A stretch of 64,000 bases of DNA, taken from positions 744,001 through 808,000 of the forward strand of contig NZ_JAOPFX010000001.1 in NCBI RefSeq assembly GCF_025515205.1, written 5' to 3'. The translations under genes were made by a program, and so were the position numbers. Numbering within the stretch: the first letter of the stretch is position 1; each line of letters begins with the position of its first letter. Shown here in pieces: positions 14,021 to 22,532 of the stretch. Source of the DNA: Microbacterium fluvii. Its GTDB lineage: Bacteria > Actinomycetota > Actinomycetes > Actinomycetales > Microbacteriaceae. Under the pieces are notes generated by a model. That model saw only the letters and a list, made by a program, of their open reading frames with translations, was not told the origin of the DNA and made no database searches.

Positions 14021-15144
14021 CGGGCGACCGCCGTCTGGGCGGTGTGCCGGTCGTGCGCGAGCGTCCACGCCGCCATGCCGCCCGCCAGTACGACGGCGTC
14101 GGCGCCTTCGCCGCGCAGCGCACGGGCAGCCTGAGCGGCGCGCGCCCCCGCGGCGCACACCACGACGACGCGGTGCCCGTCGAACCGGGCGGCCGTCGAG
14201 GCCGGATCGGCCAGTACGGCGGCCAGCGGCACGTGCACGGATCCGTCGATCGCGCCGGCGGCGACCTCGTGGCCCTCGCGCACGTCGATCAGCACGGCGC
14301 CGGAGGCGAGGGCGGCCTCGAGGTCGGCGACGGCGAGCGGCGGGGGAGTCGTGGCGGCGGCATCCGCATCCCGTGCGGCGGCGGGGCGCAGCGGCGCCTC
14401 CGTCTGACGGGCGCGCAGCGCGTCGATCAGCAGCACGCGGCCCACGAGCGGCTCGCCGATGCCGGCGATGAGCTTCACGGCCTCGGTGGCCATGAGCGCC
14501 CCGACCTGCAGGCACAGTGCGCCGAGCACCCCCACGGCCGAGCACGAGGGCGGCTCGCCGACGGTCGAGGGCGGATAGAGGTCGCCCAGCACCACCGGCG
14601 ACAGGCCGGCAGGGGGAGCCGACCAGAACACCGTCAGCTGGCCGCAGAACTCCTGCACCGTGCCCCACACGAGCGGCGTGCCGAGCCGCTCGCATGCGGC
14701 GGCCACGGCGGCACGGGTGTCGAAGGTGTCGCTGCCGTCGAGCACGACGTGTGCTCCGGCGAGCAGCCGCTCGGCGTTGCCTGCGTGCAGCCGCTCCGCC
14801 ACAGCCACGACCTGGGTCTCGGGCGAGAGGTCGGCGCCCACGCGCACCGCACTGTCGACCTTGCGGCGGCCGACGTCGCCCGCGCGGTGCATCACCTGGC
14901 GCTGCAGATTCGCGACCTCGACGAGGTCGTCGTCGATGACGGTGAGGGTGCCGACGCCGGCGGCGGCGAGAGCCAGCACGGCGGGCGAACCGAGTCCGCC
15001 CGCACCGACGATGGCGATGTGCGCGGCGGAGAGCCGGCGCTGGCCGAGATCGCCGAGACCGGCGAGGACGCGGTGGCGCGCCGTGCGCGCGGATTCCGCG
15101 GCACTGAGGGCGGCGACGGGCTCGACCAGCGGCGGCAGTGGCAT
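14017..15144 (-). CDS. moeB: MoeB/ThiF adenylyltransferase fused to a rhodanese domain
   Basis: A 375-residue E1-like enzyme that adenylates the MoaD C-terminus, with a rhodanese domain that can deliver sulfur. The nucleotide loop IVGAGGLGSPAVLALAAAGVG lies at about residues 45-65, with DLVEVANLQRQ and LDGSDTFDTR following. The rhodanese part (about 265-370) has LIDVREGHEVAAGAIDGSVHVP and the active-site loop VVVVCAAGARA with its cysteine. The two-domain layout is like actinobacterial MoeZ/MoeBR. The start at 15144 is favoured over an in-frame GTG 24 nt upstream because TACGCT ends exactly 6 nt before it, a leaderless arrangement. First gene of the minus-strand Moco operon. Confidence 0.9.
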   Translation of the reverse strand: MPLPPLVEPVAALSAAESARTARHRVLAGLGDLGQRRLSAAHIAIVGAGGLGSPAVLALAAAGVGTLTVIDDDLVEVANLQRQVMHRAGDVGRRKVDSAVRVGADLSPETQVVAVAERLHAGNAERLLAGAHVVLDGSDTFDTRAAVAAACERLGTPLVWGTVQEFCGQLTVFWSAPPAGLSPVVLGDLYPPSTVGEPPSCSAVGVLGALCLQVGALMATEAVKLIAGIGEPLVGRVLLIDALRARQTEAPLRPAAARDADAAATTPPPLAVADLEAALASGAVLIDVREGHEVAAGAIDGSVHVPLAAVLADPASTAARFDGHRVVVVCAAGARAAQAARALRGEGADAVVLAGGMAAWTLAHDRHTAQTAVAR

Positions 15145-15150
15145 TGCTCC

Positions 15151-15156
15151 AGCGTA
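15151..15156 (-). promoter_or_regulatory. Candidate -10 box of the moeB-moeA-moaC-mobA-moaD operon
   Basis: Reading the minus strand, TACGCT ends 6 nt before the ATG at 15144. This would make the operon transcript leaderless and decides between two possible moeB starts. Confidence 0.5.
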
Positions 15157-15243
15157 GGCGGCGGTCACCGCGCTCGGGCGTTCCGCTCAGTCTGCACGCA
15201 GCGGATGCGTCGAGTGATTCCCGCAACAGCGGATGATCGGATT

Positions 15244-15259
15244 GGATGCTGCCGCATCC
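15244..15259. repeat. Small hairpin GGATGC/GCATCC upstream of the molbindin-like gene
   Basis: GGATGC (15244-15249) and GCATCC (15254-15259) form a 6-bp inverted repeat with a 4-base loop. It lies between the divergent moeB operon and molbindin-modABC, a few bases before a likely -10 box, so it could be an operator or only one of the many copies of this hexamer. Confidence 0.45.
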
Positions 15260-15266
15260 GCGGAGA

Positions 15267-15272
15267 TAGGGT
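15267..15272 (+). promoter_or_regulatory. Candidate -10 box of the molbindin-modABC operon
   Basis: TAGGGT ends 6 nt before the GTG at 15279, again a leaderless layout. It faces the moeB promoter across about 110 bp, so uptake and synthesis genes share one control region. Confidence 0.5.
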
Positions 15273-15278
15273 GAGGCC

Positions 15279-15671
15279 GTGACGAGCTATCGCATCGCAG
15301 AAGCCGCGCAGCTGCTGGGAGTCTCCGACGACACGGTACGGCGCTGGGTCGACCAGGGACACCTGCCCACTGACGGCGGAGCGCCCGCGCGCATCCCCGG
15401 CGACGCGCTCGCCGCCCGCGCCGTGGAGCTGGCGGCGGCTCCGCCCGATCCGGCCGGCGTGCTCTCGAGCGCGCGCAACAGATTCGTCGGCATCGTGACC
15501 CGACTGCAGGTCGACGGCGTGATGGCGCAGGTCGACATCCAGGCGGGCCCCCACCGCGTGGTGTCGCTGATGTCGTCGGAGGCCGTGCGCGAGCTCGGAC
15601 TCGAGGTCGGCTCACTCGCCGTCGCCGTCGTCAAGGCCACCACCGTCATCGTCGAGACCCCGAAAGACTGA
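15279..15671 (+). CDS. Molbindin-like regulator: excisionase-type HTH plus TOBE domain
   Basis: A 130-residue protein. Residues 1-50 are a MerR/excisionase-type helix-turn-helix (YRIAEAAQLLGVSDDTVRRWVDQG), and residues about 62-128 are a single TOBE/mop domain (SARNRFVGIVTRLQ, ending VAVVKATTVIVE), the fold that binds molybdate or tungstate. It sits one base upstream of modA, so it should sense molybdate and control the transporter, the Moco genes, or both. It is much shorter than E. coli ModE and has only one TOBE unit, so it probably works as an oligomer. Specific DNA targets are not known. Confidence 0.85.
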   Translation: MTSYRIAEAAQLLGVSDDTVRRWVDQGHLPTDGGAPARIPGDALAARAVELAAAPPDPAGVLSSARNRFVGIVTRLQVDGVMAQVDIQAGPHRVVSLMSSEAVRELGLEVGSLAVAVVKATTVIVETPKD

Positions 15672-15672
15672 G

Positions 15673-16461
15673 ATGCGCACACCCCCGATCCTGCTGGCCG
15701 CCGCGGCCGCCGCGGCACTCCTGCTCACCGGCTGCGCCGGCACGGCCGACGCCCCCGGCGCCGCGCCCTCCGAATCGATCAGCGAGACCGGTCCGACCGG
15801 CACCCTCACCGTCTTCGCGGCCGCCTCGCTCGGCGCCGCCTTCGACGACATCGCCGGGGCCTTCGAAAGCGCCTACCCCGGCGTCGACGTCGAGCCGATC
15901 ACCTACGACGGCTCGAGCACGCTGGCCACCCAGATCGTCGAGGGAGCCGCGGTCGACGTGTTCGCCTCGGCCGACGAGAAGAACATGGCGACCGTCACCG
16001 ACGGTGGCCTTGCCGCAGACCCGCAGCTGTTCGCGACGAACACCCTCGTCATCGCGGTGCCCGCGGGAAACCCCGCCGGCGTGACGGGACTCGACGATCT
16101 GCCGTCGGTGACGACGGTGCTGTGTGCCGTCGAGGTGCCGTGCGGGTCGGCCTCGCAGACCTTGCTCGAAGGCGCCGGTGTCGAGGTGACACCTGCCAGC
16201 TCCGAGCAGAACGTCACCGCCGTGCTGACCAAGGTCGCAGCCGACGAGGCCGACGCGGGGCTCGTCTACGCGACCGATGTGATCGGCCGCGACGACGTCG
16301 AGAGCATCGTCCCGGAGGGCGCCGCCGACGTCGTCAACCGCTACCCGATCGTCGCCCTCGACGACGCGCCGAACCCCGAGGCCGCGGCCGCCTTCGTGGC
16401 GTTCGTGTGCGGGGAGCAGGGGCAGCAGATCCTCGCCGGCCTCGGCTTCGGCGCCCCCTGA
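15673..16461 (+). CDS. modA: Molybdate ABC transporter substrate-binding lipoprotein ModA
   Basis: A 262-residue exported lipoprotein. The signal peptide (residues 1-20) ends in the lipobox LLTGC with Cys21 as the lipidation site. The mature part reads TLTVFAAASLGAAFDDIA, the family start where Ser residues contact the oxyanion, then ANTLVIAVPAGNPAG-like text and ADAGLVYATDV, all typical of ModA. It captures molybdate outside the cell for ModB. It starts one base after the regulator's stop, so it is in the same operon; a 73-bp gap separates it from modB. Tungstate binding cannot be excluded by sequence alone. Confidence 0.92.
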   Translation: MRTPPILLAAAAAAALLLTGCAGTADAPGAAPSESISETGPTGTLTVFAAASLGAAFDDIAGAFESAYPGVDVEPITYDGSSTLATQIVEGAAVDVFASADEKNMATVTDGGLAADPQLFATNTLVIAVPAGNPAGVTGLDDLPSVTTVLCAVEVPCGSASQTLLEGAGVEVTPASSEQNVTAVLTKVAADEADAGLVYATDVIGRDDVESIVPEGAADVVNRYPIVALDDAPNPEAAAAFVAFVCGEQGQQILAGLGFGAP

Positions 16462-16534
16462 CCCGCATGCCGGCACCCGCGCTGCGGGCGTCGACACGTG
16501 ACCGCGCCCCTCGCCCCGTGAGAGGGTGGGACGC

Positions 16535-17347
16535 GTGAGCGGATCGCGCGAGACCCGCGGCTTCGTGCCCGGCGTGCTCGCCGTGCCCGCACTGATCGGC
16601 CTCGCCCTGCTCGTTCTGCCGCTGGCGGCTCTCATCGGCCGCGTCGACTGGTCGACGCTGTGGGGCGACATCACGTCTCCTCAGGCCCTCTCGGCGCTCT
16701 GGCTGTCGCTCGTGACGGCATCGGTCGCCACCGCCGTGTGCGTGCTGCTGGGGGTTCCGCTGGCGCTGATCATCGCGCGGGCGCGCCCCGGGCTGTCGGC
16801 GGCGCTGCGCGTGCTCGTGACGGTGCCGCTCGTGCTGCCGCCCATGGTCGGCGGTGTCGCCCTGCTGTTCCTGCTGGGGCGCAGCGCGCCGCTGGGCGCG
16901 CTGCTCGACCAGTGGTGGGGGCTGCGCATCCCGTTCACAGCCGCCGCCGTCGTGATCGCACAGGTGTTCGTCGCCCTGCCGTTTCTCGTCCTCACCGTCG
17001 AGGGGTCTCTGCGCACCGTGGGGGTCGGCTACGAGCGCGCCGCCGCGTCGCTCGGCGCCGGCCGCTGGCGCACGCTGGCCAGGGTGACGCTGCCGCTGGC
17101 GGCGCCGGGGCTCGTGGCCGGCACCATCCTGTGCTTCGCGCGTGCGCTCGGCGAGTTCGGCGCCACGGCGCTGTTCGCCGGCAACGCCCCCGGAGTCACC
17201 CAGACGATGCCGCTGGCGATCTACACGGCCTTCAACGGCTCGGGAGTGGGTCAGGGCACCGCCGTGGCGCTCTCGCTGCTGCTGCTGGTGACGGCCATCG
17301 CCGTGCTGCTGCTCGTGCGCGGCTGGCGGCCGGGAGCGCCGCGATGA
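16535..17347 (+). CDS. modB: Molybdate ABC transporter permease ModB
   Basis: A 270-residue inner-membrane permease with about five or six hydrophobic segments. The CysW/ModB signature EAA-like loop (GYERAAASLGAGRWRTLARVTLPLAAPGL, near residue 170) is intact. The following text RALGEFGATALFAGN is characteristic of ModB. The GTG at 16535 was chosen over a GTG 9 nt upstream because the G-rich stretch GAGGGTGGG then sits at a suitable distance as a ribosome-binding site. The stop overlaps the modC start by 4 bp. It forms the channel for molybdate delivered by ModA. Confidence 0.92.
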   Translation: MSGSRETRGFVPGVLAVPALIGLALLVLPLAALIGRVDWSTLWGDITSPQALSALWLSLVTASVATAVCVLLGVPLALIIARARPGLSAALRVLVTVPLVLPPMVGGVALLFLLGRSAPLGALLDQWWGLRIPFTAAAVVIAQVFVALPFLVLTVEGSLRTVGVGYERAAASLGAGRWRTLARVTLPLAAPGLVAGTILCFARALGEFGATALFAGNAPGVTQTMPLAIYTAFNGSGVGQGTAVALSLLLLVTAIAVLLLVRGWRPGAPR

Positions 17348-18447
17348 CCGGCGGGGCGCTGCGGGCGCACGTCGTGGCGCCGCGCAAGGGCGGCTTCCGC
17401 CTCGACGCGGAGGTCTCCGCGGCGCCCGGCGAGATCGTCGGCGTCATGGGCCCGAGCGGCGCAGGCAAGTCGACCCTGCTCGCCGTGATCGCGGGGCTGC
17501 TGCGCCCCGAGAGCGGCACCGTGCAGCTCGACGGCGTCGACCTGCAGCGCCGTCGGGTGCCGGCGTCCCGCCGCGGCATCGTACTGCTGGGGCAGGAGCC
17601 TCATCTGTTCCCCCACATGACGGCGCGACAGAACGTCGGCTTCGGCCTGCGGGCGCGCGGGGTCGAGCGAGAGCAGGCCGCCCGCAGCGCCGACGAATGG
17701 CTGTGGAACGTGGGGCTCGACGGCTTCGGCGACCACGCACCGCGCGAGCTGTCCGGCGGCCAGCAGCAGCGGGTCGCCCTCGCGCGCGCGCTGGCGACCG
17801 AGCCGCGCCTACTGCTGCTCGACGAGCCGCTCACGGCCCTCGATGCCGAGACGGCGGGCGACATCAGGGCGCTGCTGCACCACCAGCTCGTCTCCACCCG
17901 CACGACGGCACTCGTGGTGACCCACGACACCGTCGACGCCGTCGCCCTCGCGCAGCGCCTGGTCGTCATCGAGGCCGGTGCGGTGACGCAGCAGGGGCCG
18001 GTGCGCGAGGTGCTCGCCGCTCCCGCGACCCGCTTCGTCGCGGTCGCCGCGGGGGTCAACCGGGTGCAGGGCACGGCGAGAGCCGGCGCGTGGCACAGCG
18101 GAGGCGAACCCGCCGTCGTGCTCACAGCTCGCGCGCACACCAAGGTCGCCGACGGCGCCGCGCTCGCCGCTCTCGTGCGGCCGGGATCGGTGGTGCTCGA
18201 GCGTCCAGCCGATCTGTCGTGGACGGGCGCGCTGCGCCTCGCCCGCGTCGAGGAGGTGACGCCCAACACGTGGCTCGCGCGCATCGTGCGGCTCGAGCAG
18301 ACCCCCGCCGGTGTGCGCGTGCACACCGCGGAGCCCCGCTTCGCCGTCGACCTGCCGGTCGACCGCGTCGCCGAGCTGCAGCTGACCCCCGGCGATCCGG
18401 TGCGCCTGAGCGTCAAGCCGTCGGATGTGCGGCTGCTGCCGGTGTGA
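17344..18447 (+). CDS. modC: Molybdate ABC transporter ATP-binding protein ModC
   Basis: A 367-residue ATPase that powers molybdate import. Walker A is GPSGAGKST (about 37-45), the signature is LSGGQQQR, and Walker B is LLLLDEPLTALD. After the ATPase core, residues about 280-365 form a TOBE domain (ALRLARVEEVTPNTWLARIV, ending VRLSVKPSDVRLLPV), the usual regulatory tail of ModC that can bind molybdate and slow transport. It is coupled to modB by overlap and ends the operon. A 30-bp gap with no clear terminator precedes the GNAT gene. Confidence 0.93.
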   Translation: MTGGALRAHVVAPRKGGFRLDAEVSAAPGEIVGVMGPSGAGKSTLLAVIAGLLRPESGTVQLDGVDLQRRRVPASRRGIVLLGQEPHLFPHMTARQNVGFGLRARGVEREQAARSADEWLWNVGLDGFGDHAPRELSGGQQQRVALARALATEPRLLLLDEPLTALDAETAGDIRALLHHQLVSTRTTALVVTHDTVDAVALAQRLVVIEAGAVTQQGPVREVLAAPATRFVAVAAGVNRVQGTARAGAWHSGGEPAVVLTARAHTKVADGAALAALVRPGSVVLERPADLSWTGALRLARVEEVTPNTWLARIVRLEQTPAGVRVHTAEPRFAVDLPVDRVAELQLTPGDPVRLSVKPSDVRLLPV

Positions 18448-18477
18448 GGCCGCGCGGGTTCTGGCAGACTCGCGCAG

Positions 18478-19074
18478 GTGAGCAGCATCCGCCCCTTCCG
18501 TCCAGGTGACGAGCCGGCGCTCGCCGAGATCTGCCTGCGCACCGCGGATGCCGGAGCCGACGCGACGGGCGTGCTCGCCGACGACGATCTGTGGGCCGAG
18601 ATCTTCGTGCTGCCCTACGTGGCGCGCCACCCGGAATGGGCGTGGGTCGTTCAGGGCGACGACGGGGAGCCGGCCGGGTATCTCGTCGGAGCGCCGGACA
18701 CCGACGCGTTCGAGGAGTGGTTCGCCGAGGCCTGGTGGCCGCGCTTCGCCGACCGCTGGCCCCGGCCAGAGGCCGAGACGACCCGTCAGGACGGCATTCT
18801 GCTCTACGCCTACGGTCGCCGCCCCGGCGCCGAGCCCTTCTCGACCGACCACCCCGCGCATCTGCACATCGACCTGCTGCCTGACCTGCAGGGGCAGGGG
18901 TGGGGGCGCCGGCTCATCGACACGTACGTCGCCGCCCTCCGCGAGGCCGGCGTGACCGGGCTGCACCTGGTCGCCGACGCGAACAACGCCGGGGTGATCG
19001 GGTTCTACCCCCGGCTCGGGTTCGCCGAGATCCCGGCGCACGAGGGCGTGCGGGCGTTCGGCATGGCGCTGTAG
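18478..19074 (+). CDS. GNAT family N-acetyltransferase
   Basis: A 198-residue acetyltransferase-like protein. It begins with the classic GNAT opening SSIRPFRPGDEPALAEICLR. The acetyl-CoA loop is in HLHIDLLPDLQGQGWGRRLIDTYV (about residues 124-147), where Q-x-x-G-x-G/R binds the pyrophosphate; ADANNAGVIGFYPRLGF follows as motif B. The substrate is unknown. The GTG start is preceded by CAGACT at a 7-nt distance, so it may have its own leaderless promoter rather than being read from modABC. Its end is 3 bp from the convergent end of cydC. Confidence 0.87.
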   Translation: MSSIRPFRPGDEPALAEICLRTADAGADATGVLADDDLWAEIFVLPYVARHPEWAWVVQGDDGEPAGYLVGAPDTDAFEEWFAEAWWPRFADRWPRPEAETTRQDGILLYAYGRRPGAEPFSTDHPAHLHIDLLPDLQGQGWGRRLIDTYVAALREAGVTGLHLVADANNAGVIGFYPRLGFAEIPAHEGVRAFGMAL

Positions 19075-19077
19075 CGC

Positions 19078-20745
19078 TCAGCCGGCGAGGGCGCCGTGCT
19101 CGAGTCGCACGACGCGGTCGACGAGCTCGTCGGGAACGGTGACATGCGATATGAGCACGACCGCCTGGTCGTCGCCGACCGCGCCCAGCAGATCGCGGAG
19201 CAGAGCATCGGAGGCCTCAGGGTCGACGCCGGCGGTCGGCTCATCGAGCACCAGCACGGGAAAGCCGTGCAGCAGCGCGCGGGCCAGCGCGATGCGCTGC
19301 GCCTGGCCGCCCGAGACGAGTGCGCCGCGCTCGCCGACCCGCGCATCGAGGCCGCCGCGCTCGCGGAGCCACGGCCCGAGCCCGACCCGTTCGAGCGCGG
19401 CTTCGAGTTCGGCGTCGGTGGCCGTGTCGTGGGCGAACAGCAGATTCTGGCGGATGTCTTCGTCGAACAGCATCGGATGCTGCTCGCACAGCCCGACGAC
19501 GCGCCGCACGTCGTCGGGGTCGAGCTCGCCCACGGCGGTGCCGCCGAGCTCGTACGTGCCCTCGATCTCGAGGAAGCGCACGAGCACATGCGCGAGGGTG
19601 GTCTTGCCCGCACCGCTCGAGCCCACCACGAGCACGCGCTCGCCCGGTCGCACCTCGAACCGCACGTCGCGCAGCGACGCCGAGGAGGAGCCCGGCCAGC
19701 GGGCGGCGACGCCGTGCAGCCGGATGCCGTCGCCGAGCGAGGGGGCGGCATCGGTCGCCGGCGTCGAGGCCTCGTCGACGAGCCCGTCCGGCAGGTCCGC
19801 GGGCAGCGCCAGGGCGATGCGCCTGGCGGCGGCGTGCACCTGGCGCCACGACGAGGCGGCCAGCGGAACGGCGGCGAACACCTCGAACACCGCCATCGGC
19901 ACGAGCACCGCGACGGCGAACGCCGGCGCAGCGAGCTCACCCGTCGTCAGCGCGGGCGCGGCGGCCAGCACCGCGACGATCGAGGCGGCGCCGGCGGCCA
20001 GCGAGACGAGCGCCGAGGTGCCCGCCTGCGCTCCTGCGCGACGCACCGCGGCCCGGCGCAGGTCGGCATCGAGTGCGCGGATGCGGTCGCGACTGCGCGC
20101 CTCGGCGCCGCACGCCTGCAGCACCTCGAGGCTGCCGAGGTGGTCGACCAGGGCGCCGGCCAGGCGCCCTCGGAGCGGAGCGATCGTGCCCTCCGCACGG
20201 GAACCGGCCGCCCACCCCCACAGCGTCGCCACCGCCCCGGCGACGACGAGGCAGCCCAGCAGCGTCAGGGCGGCCGGCCACGACACGAACGCGACCAGCA
20301 CGACGGCGCCGAGGGCCACCGCCGCCGAAGACATGAGTGGCTGCACGACCCGCAGCGGCAGGTTCTGCAGCTCGTCGACGTCGTCGACGAGCGCGCCCAG
20401 CACCGACCCGCGGCCCGTGCGGCCGAGCCCGTCGGGAGCCAGCGGCACGAGCCTGCGCACGAGATCGGTGCGGGTCGAGGCGAGCTGGCGCAGGGCGGCG
20501 TCGTGCCCGGCGAGGCGCTCCAGGTAGCGGAACGACGCGCGGCTCAGGGCGAACAGGCGCACGCCCACGACGGCCGCCGACAGATACATCACGGGAGGCT
20601 GCTCGCTCGCGCGCACGATGAGCCAGGCACTGACGGCCAGCAGCGCCACCGCCGACGCCTCGGAGAGGAATCCCGAGGCCGCGCCCGGCCAGAATCGGCG
20701 TGCGGGCGGCATGGCCCCTCGGAGCACGTCGGCGGCCGAGGTCAT
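19078..20745 (-). CDS. cydC: Heterodimeric ABC exporter subunit CydC
   Basis: A 555-residue half-transporter with a membrane domain (about 1-300, six segments) and an ATPase domain: Walker A GSSGAGKTT, signature LVSGGQAQR and Walker B VLVLDEPTAGVD. CydDC exports cysteine and glutathione in E. coli and binds heme; it is needed to assemble cytochrome bd. The membrane part contains RALFALSRASFRYLERLAGHDAALR-like wording (here LFALSRASFRYLERL), specific for CydC. The ATG overlaps the cydD stop. In many actinobacteria cydD and cydC are fused; here they are separate but coupled. It closes the cydABDC operon. Confidence 0.9.
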   Translation of the reverse strand: MTSAADVLRGAMPPARRFWPGAASGFLSEASAVALLAVSAWLIVRASEQPPVMYLSAAVVGVRLFALSRASFRYLERLAGHDAALRQLASTRTDLVRRLVPLAPDGLGRTGRGSVLGALVDDVDELQNLPLRVVQPLMSSAAVALGAVVLVAFVSWPAALTLLGCLVVAGAVATLWGWAAGSRAEGTIAPLRGRLAGALVDHLGSLEVLQACGAEARSRDRIRALDADLRRAAVRRAGAQAGTSALVSLAAGAASIVAVLAAAPALTTGELAAPAFAVAVLVPMAVFEVFAAVPLAASSWRQVHAAARRIALALPADLPDGLVDEASTPATDAAPSLGDGIRLHGVAARWPGSSSASLRDVRFEVRPGERVLVVGSSGAGKTTLAHVLVRFLEIEGTYELGGTAVGELDPDDVRRVVGLCEQHPMLFDEDIRQNLLFAHDTATDAELEAALERVGLGPWLRERGGLDARVGERGALVSGGQAQRIALARALLHGFPVLVLDEPTAGVDPEASDALLRDLLGAVGDDQAVVLISHVTVPDELVDRVVRLEHGALAG

Positions 20746-22424
20746 GCGAGCACCTCCGCAGGCTCCAGCCGCATCACCCGGTCGGCGATCGCGCGGGCGC
20801 TCGTGCGGTGCGAGACCAGCAGCACGGCCGCGCCCGCGTCGGCCAGCGATCGCGTCGCCGCCCACAGGCGCTCCTCGGTCGCGGAGTCGAGCGCCGAGCT
20901 CGGCTCGTCGAGCGCGATGACGGGCGCGAGGCCGCGCAGGTGCCGGTAGAACGCGCGGGCGACGGCGACGCGCTGGCCCTGTCCGCCCGAGAGACCGGCG
21001 CCCTGCACGCCCAGGGGCAGATCGGGGTCGAGGTCGGCGCAGGCGAGATCCAGGGCGCGGGCGACGAGCGCGGGGTCGGGGGAGTCGTCGCCGAGCGCGA
21101 CGTTATCGGCGACGAGGCCCGCGACAAGTCCCGGCTGCTGCCCCGCCCAGCCCAGCCAGGTCGACGGCGACGCCGAGCGCACATCCACGCCGCCCCAGTG
21201 CGCGCCGCCCGTGAACGTGGCGGCGCCGCGCAGGGCCGCGATGACGCTCGACTTGCCCGATCCGCTCGGTCCTTCCAGCAGCACCACTTCGCCGGAGCGC
21301 ACCTCGAGAGACACGGGCGCGAGCGTGCGCTCGCCGCGCTGCACCGCCACCGCCTCCAGGCGCAGCATCCCTCGATCCACGGATGCTGCCTGCGCCGTCA
21401 CGGAGGGCGTGCTGCCGGCGGGCGGCAGCGCCCTGGCTGCGTCGAGCACGGCGAATACGTCGTCGGTGGCGGCGACCCCTTCGCTGGCGGCGTGGAACTG
21501 CACACCCACCTGTCGGAGGGGCAGGTAGGCCTCGGGTGCCAGCAGCAGCACGAACAGGCCGACGGCGAGCATCAGCGACCCGTCGATGAGGCGGAAGCCG
21601 ATCGAGACGGCCACGATCGCGACCGAGATGGAGGCCAGGAACTCCAGGGCGAAGCCGGAGAGGAACGAGACCCGCAGCACGCGCATGGTCTCGGCGCGGT
21701 AGGTCTCGGTGACGCGCTGGATGGAGTCTGCGGCCCGGTGCTGACGTCCGAACACCTTGAGCGTCGACAGGCCCTGCACCGTGTCGGAGAAGCGCGCCGC
21801 GAGCCGCTGCAGCGTCTGCCACTGCTTCTGCTGCACCGATCTGGTGGCCATGCCGATCAGCACCATGAACACGGGGATGAGGGGCAGGGTGAGCACGACG
21901 GTCAGGCCCGAGATCCAGTCCTGCCACCACATCACCAGCACGATGATGGGCGTCGCCACGACCGTCGAGACGAGTTGGGGGAGGTAGCGGCCGAAGTAGG
22001 CGTCGAGGGAGTCGAGGCCCCTGCCCGCCGTCACGGCGAGCTTCGCGGTGTTCTGCGTCGTGAGCCACGCCGGTCCGAGCGCGTCGACGGCCCCCACGAG
22101 CCGGTCGCGCAACTGCGCCTCGACCCGCGCCGCTGCTCGCGCGGCGACGTATTCGCGCGCCCACAGCAGCGCGGCGCGCGCCGCGACCGTCGCCGCCAGC
22201 CACGCGAGCGTCGAGGCGAACTGTGGCCTCGGCATCCCGTCGATCGCACCGGTGATCGCGCGGGTGAGCAGCCAGGCGAACAGCACGACGATCACGGTCT
22301 GCGCGAAGGCGATCGCGCCGATCGCGACGAAGAAGCCGCGAGAGGCGCGCGCGTAGCGCAGCAGCCGGGGATCGACGGGCTTCATGCCGGTGCGCGGCGC
22401 AGCGTCCGCGTCGTCAGAAGCCAT
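20742..22424 (-). CDS. cydD: Heterodimeric ABC exporter subunit CydD
   Basis: A 560-residue half-transporter, partner of CydC. It has an N-terminal membrane domain (about 25-320) containing RYLPQLVSTVVATP and LKVFGRQHRAADSI, both typical of CydD. The ATPase has Walker A GPSGSGKSS, signature LSGGQGQR and Walker B VIALDEPSSALD. The ATG at 22424 is chosen because GGGAGGA stands at a good ribosome-binding distance; an upstream in-frame start at 22487 would run through the large hairpin between cydB and cydD. Together with CydC it exports thiols to the outside so that cytochrome bd can mature. Confidence 0.9.
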   Translation of the reverse strand: MASDDADAAPRTGMKPVDPRLLRYARASRGFFVAIGAIAFAQTVIVVLFAWLLTRAITGAIDGMPRPQFASTLAWLAATVAARAALLWAREYVAARAAARVEAQLRDRLVGAVDALGPAWLTTQNTAKLAVTAGRGLDSLDAYFGRYLPQLVSTVVATPIIVLVMWWQDWISGLTVVLTLPLIPVFMVLIGMATRSVQQKQWQTLQRLAARFSDTVQGLSTLKVFGRQHRAADSIQRVTETYRAETMRVLRVSFLSGFALEFLASISVAIVAVSIGFRLIDGSLMLAVGLFVLLLAPEAYLPLRQVGVQFHAASEGVAATDDVFAVLDAARALPPAGSTPSVTAQAASVDRGMLRLEAVAVQRGERTLAPVSLEVRSGEVVLLEGPSGSGKSSVIAALRGAATFTGGAHWGGVDVRSASPSTWLGWAGQQPGLVAGLVADNVALGDDSPDPALVARALDLACADLDPDLPLGVQGAGLSGGQGQRVAVARAFYRHLRGLAPVIALDEPSSALDSATEERLWAATRSLADAGAAVLLVSHRTSARAIADRVMRLEPAEVLA

Positions 22425-22456
22425 ACGACGATCCTCCCACGCGCGGTCTGTGTCGG

Positions 22457-22513
22457 TTACGGTCACGACGCGCCGCGTCGATCTCACCGGGGCGCGGCGC
22501 GTCGTGACCGTAA
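22457..22513. repeat. Perfect 21-bp inverted repeat between cydB and cydD
   Basis: The left arm 22457-22477 (starts TTACGGTCACGACG) is fully complementary to the right arm 22493-22513 (ends CGTCGTGACCGTAA), with a 15-base loop. It fills the middle of the 108-bp gap inside the cyd operon. In RNA it would be a very stable hairpin. No U-run follows on the minus strand, so it is not a standard terminator; attenuation, RNA processing or a dispersed repeat are possible. Confidence 0.8.
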
Positions 22514-22532
22514 ACGGAATGGGGCGGGGGGA

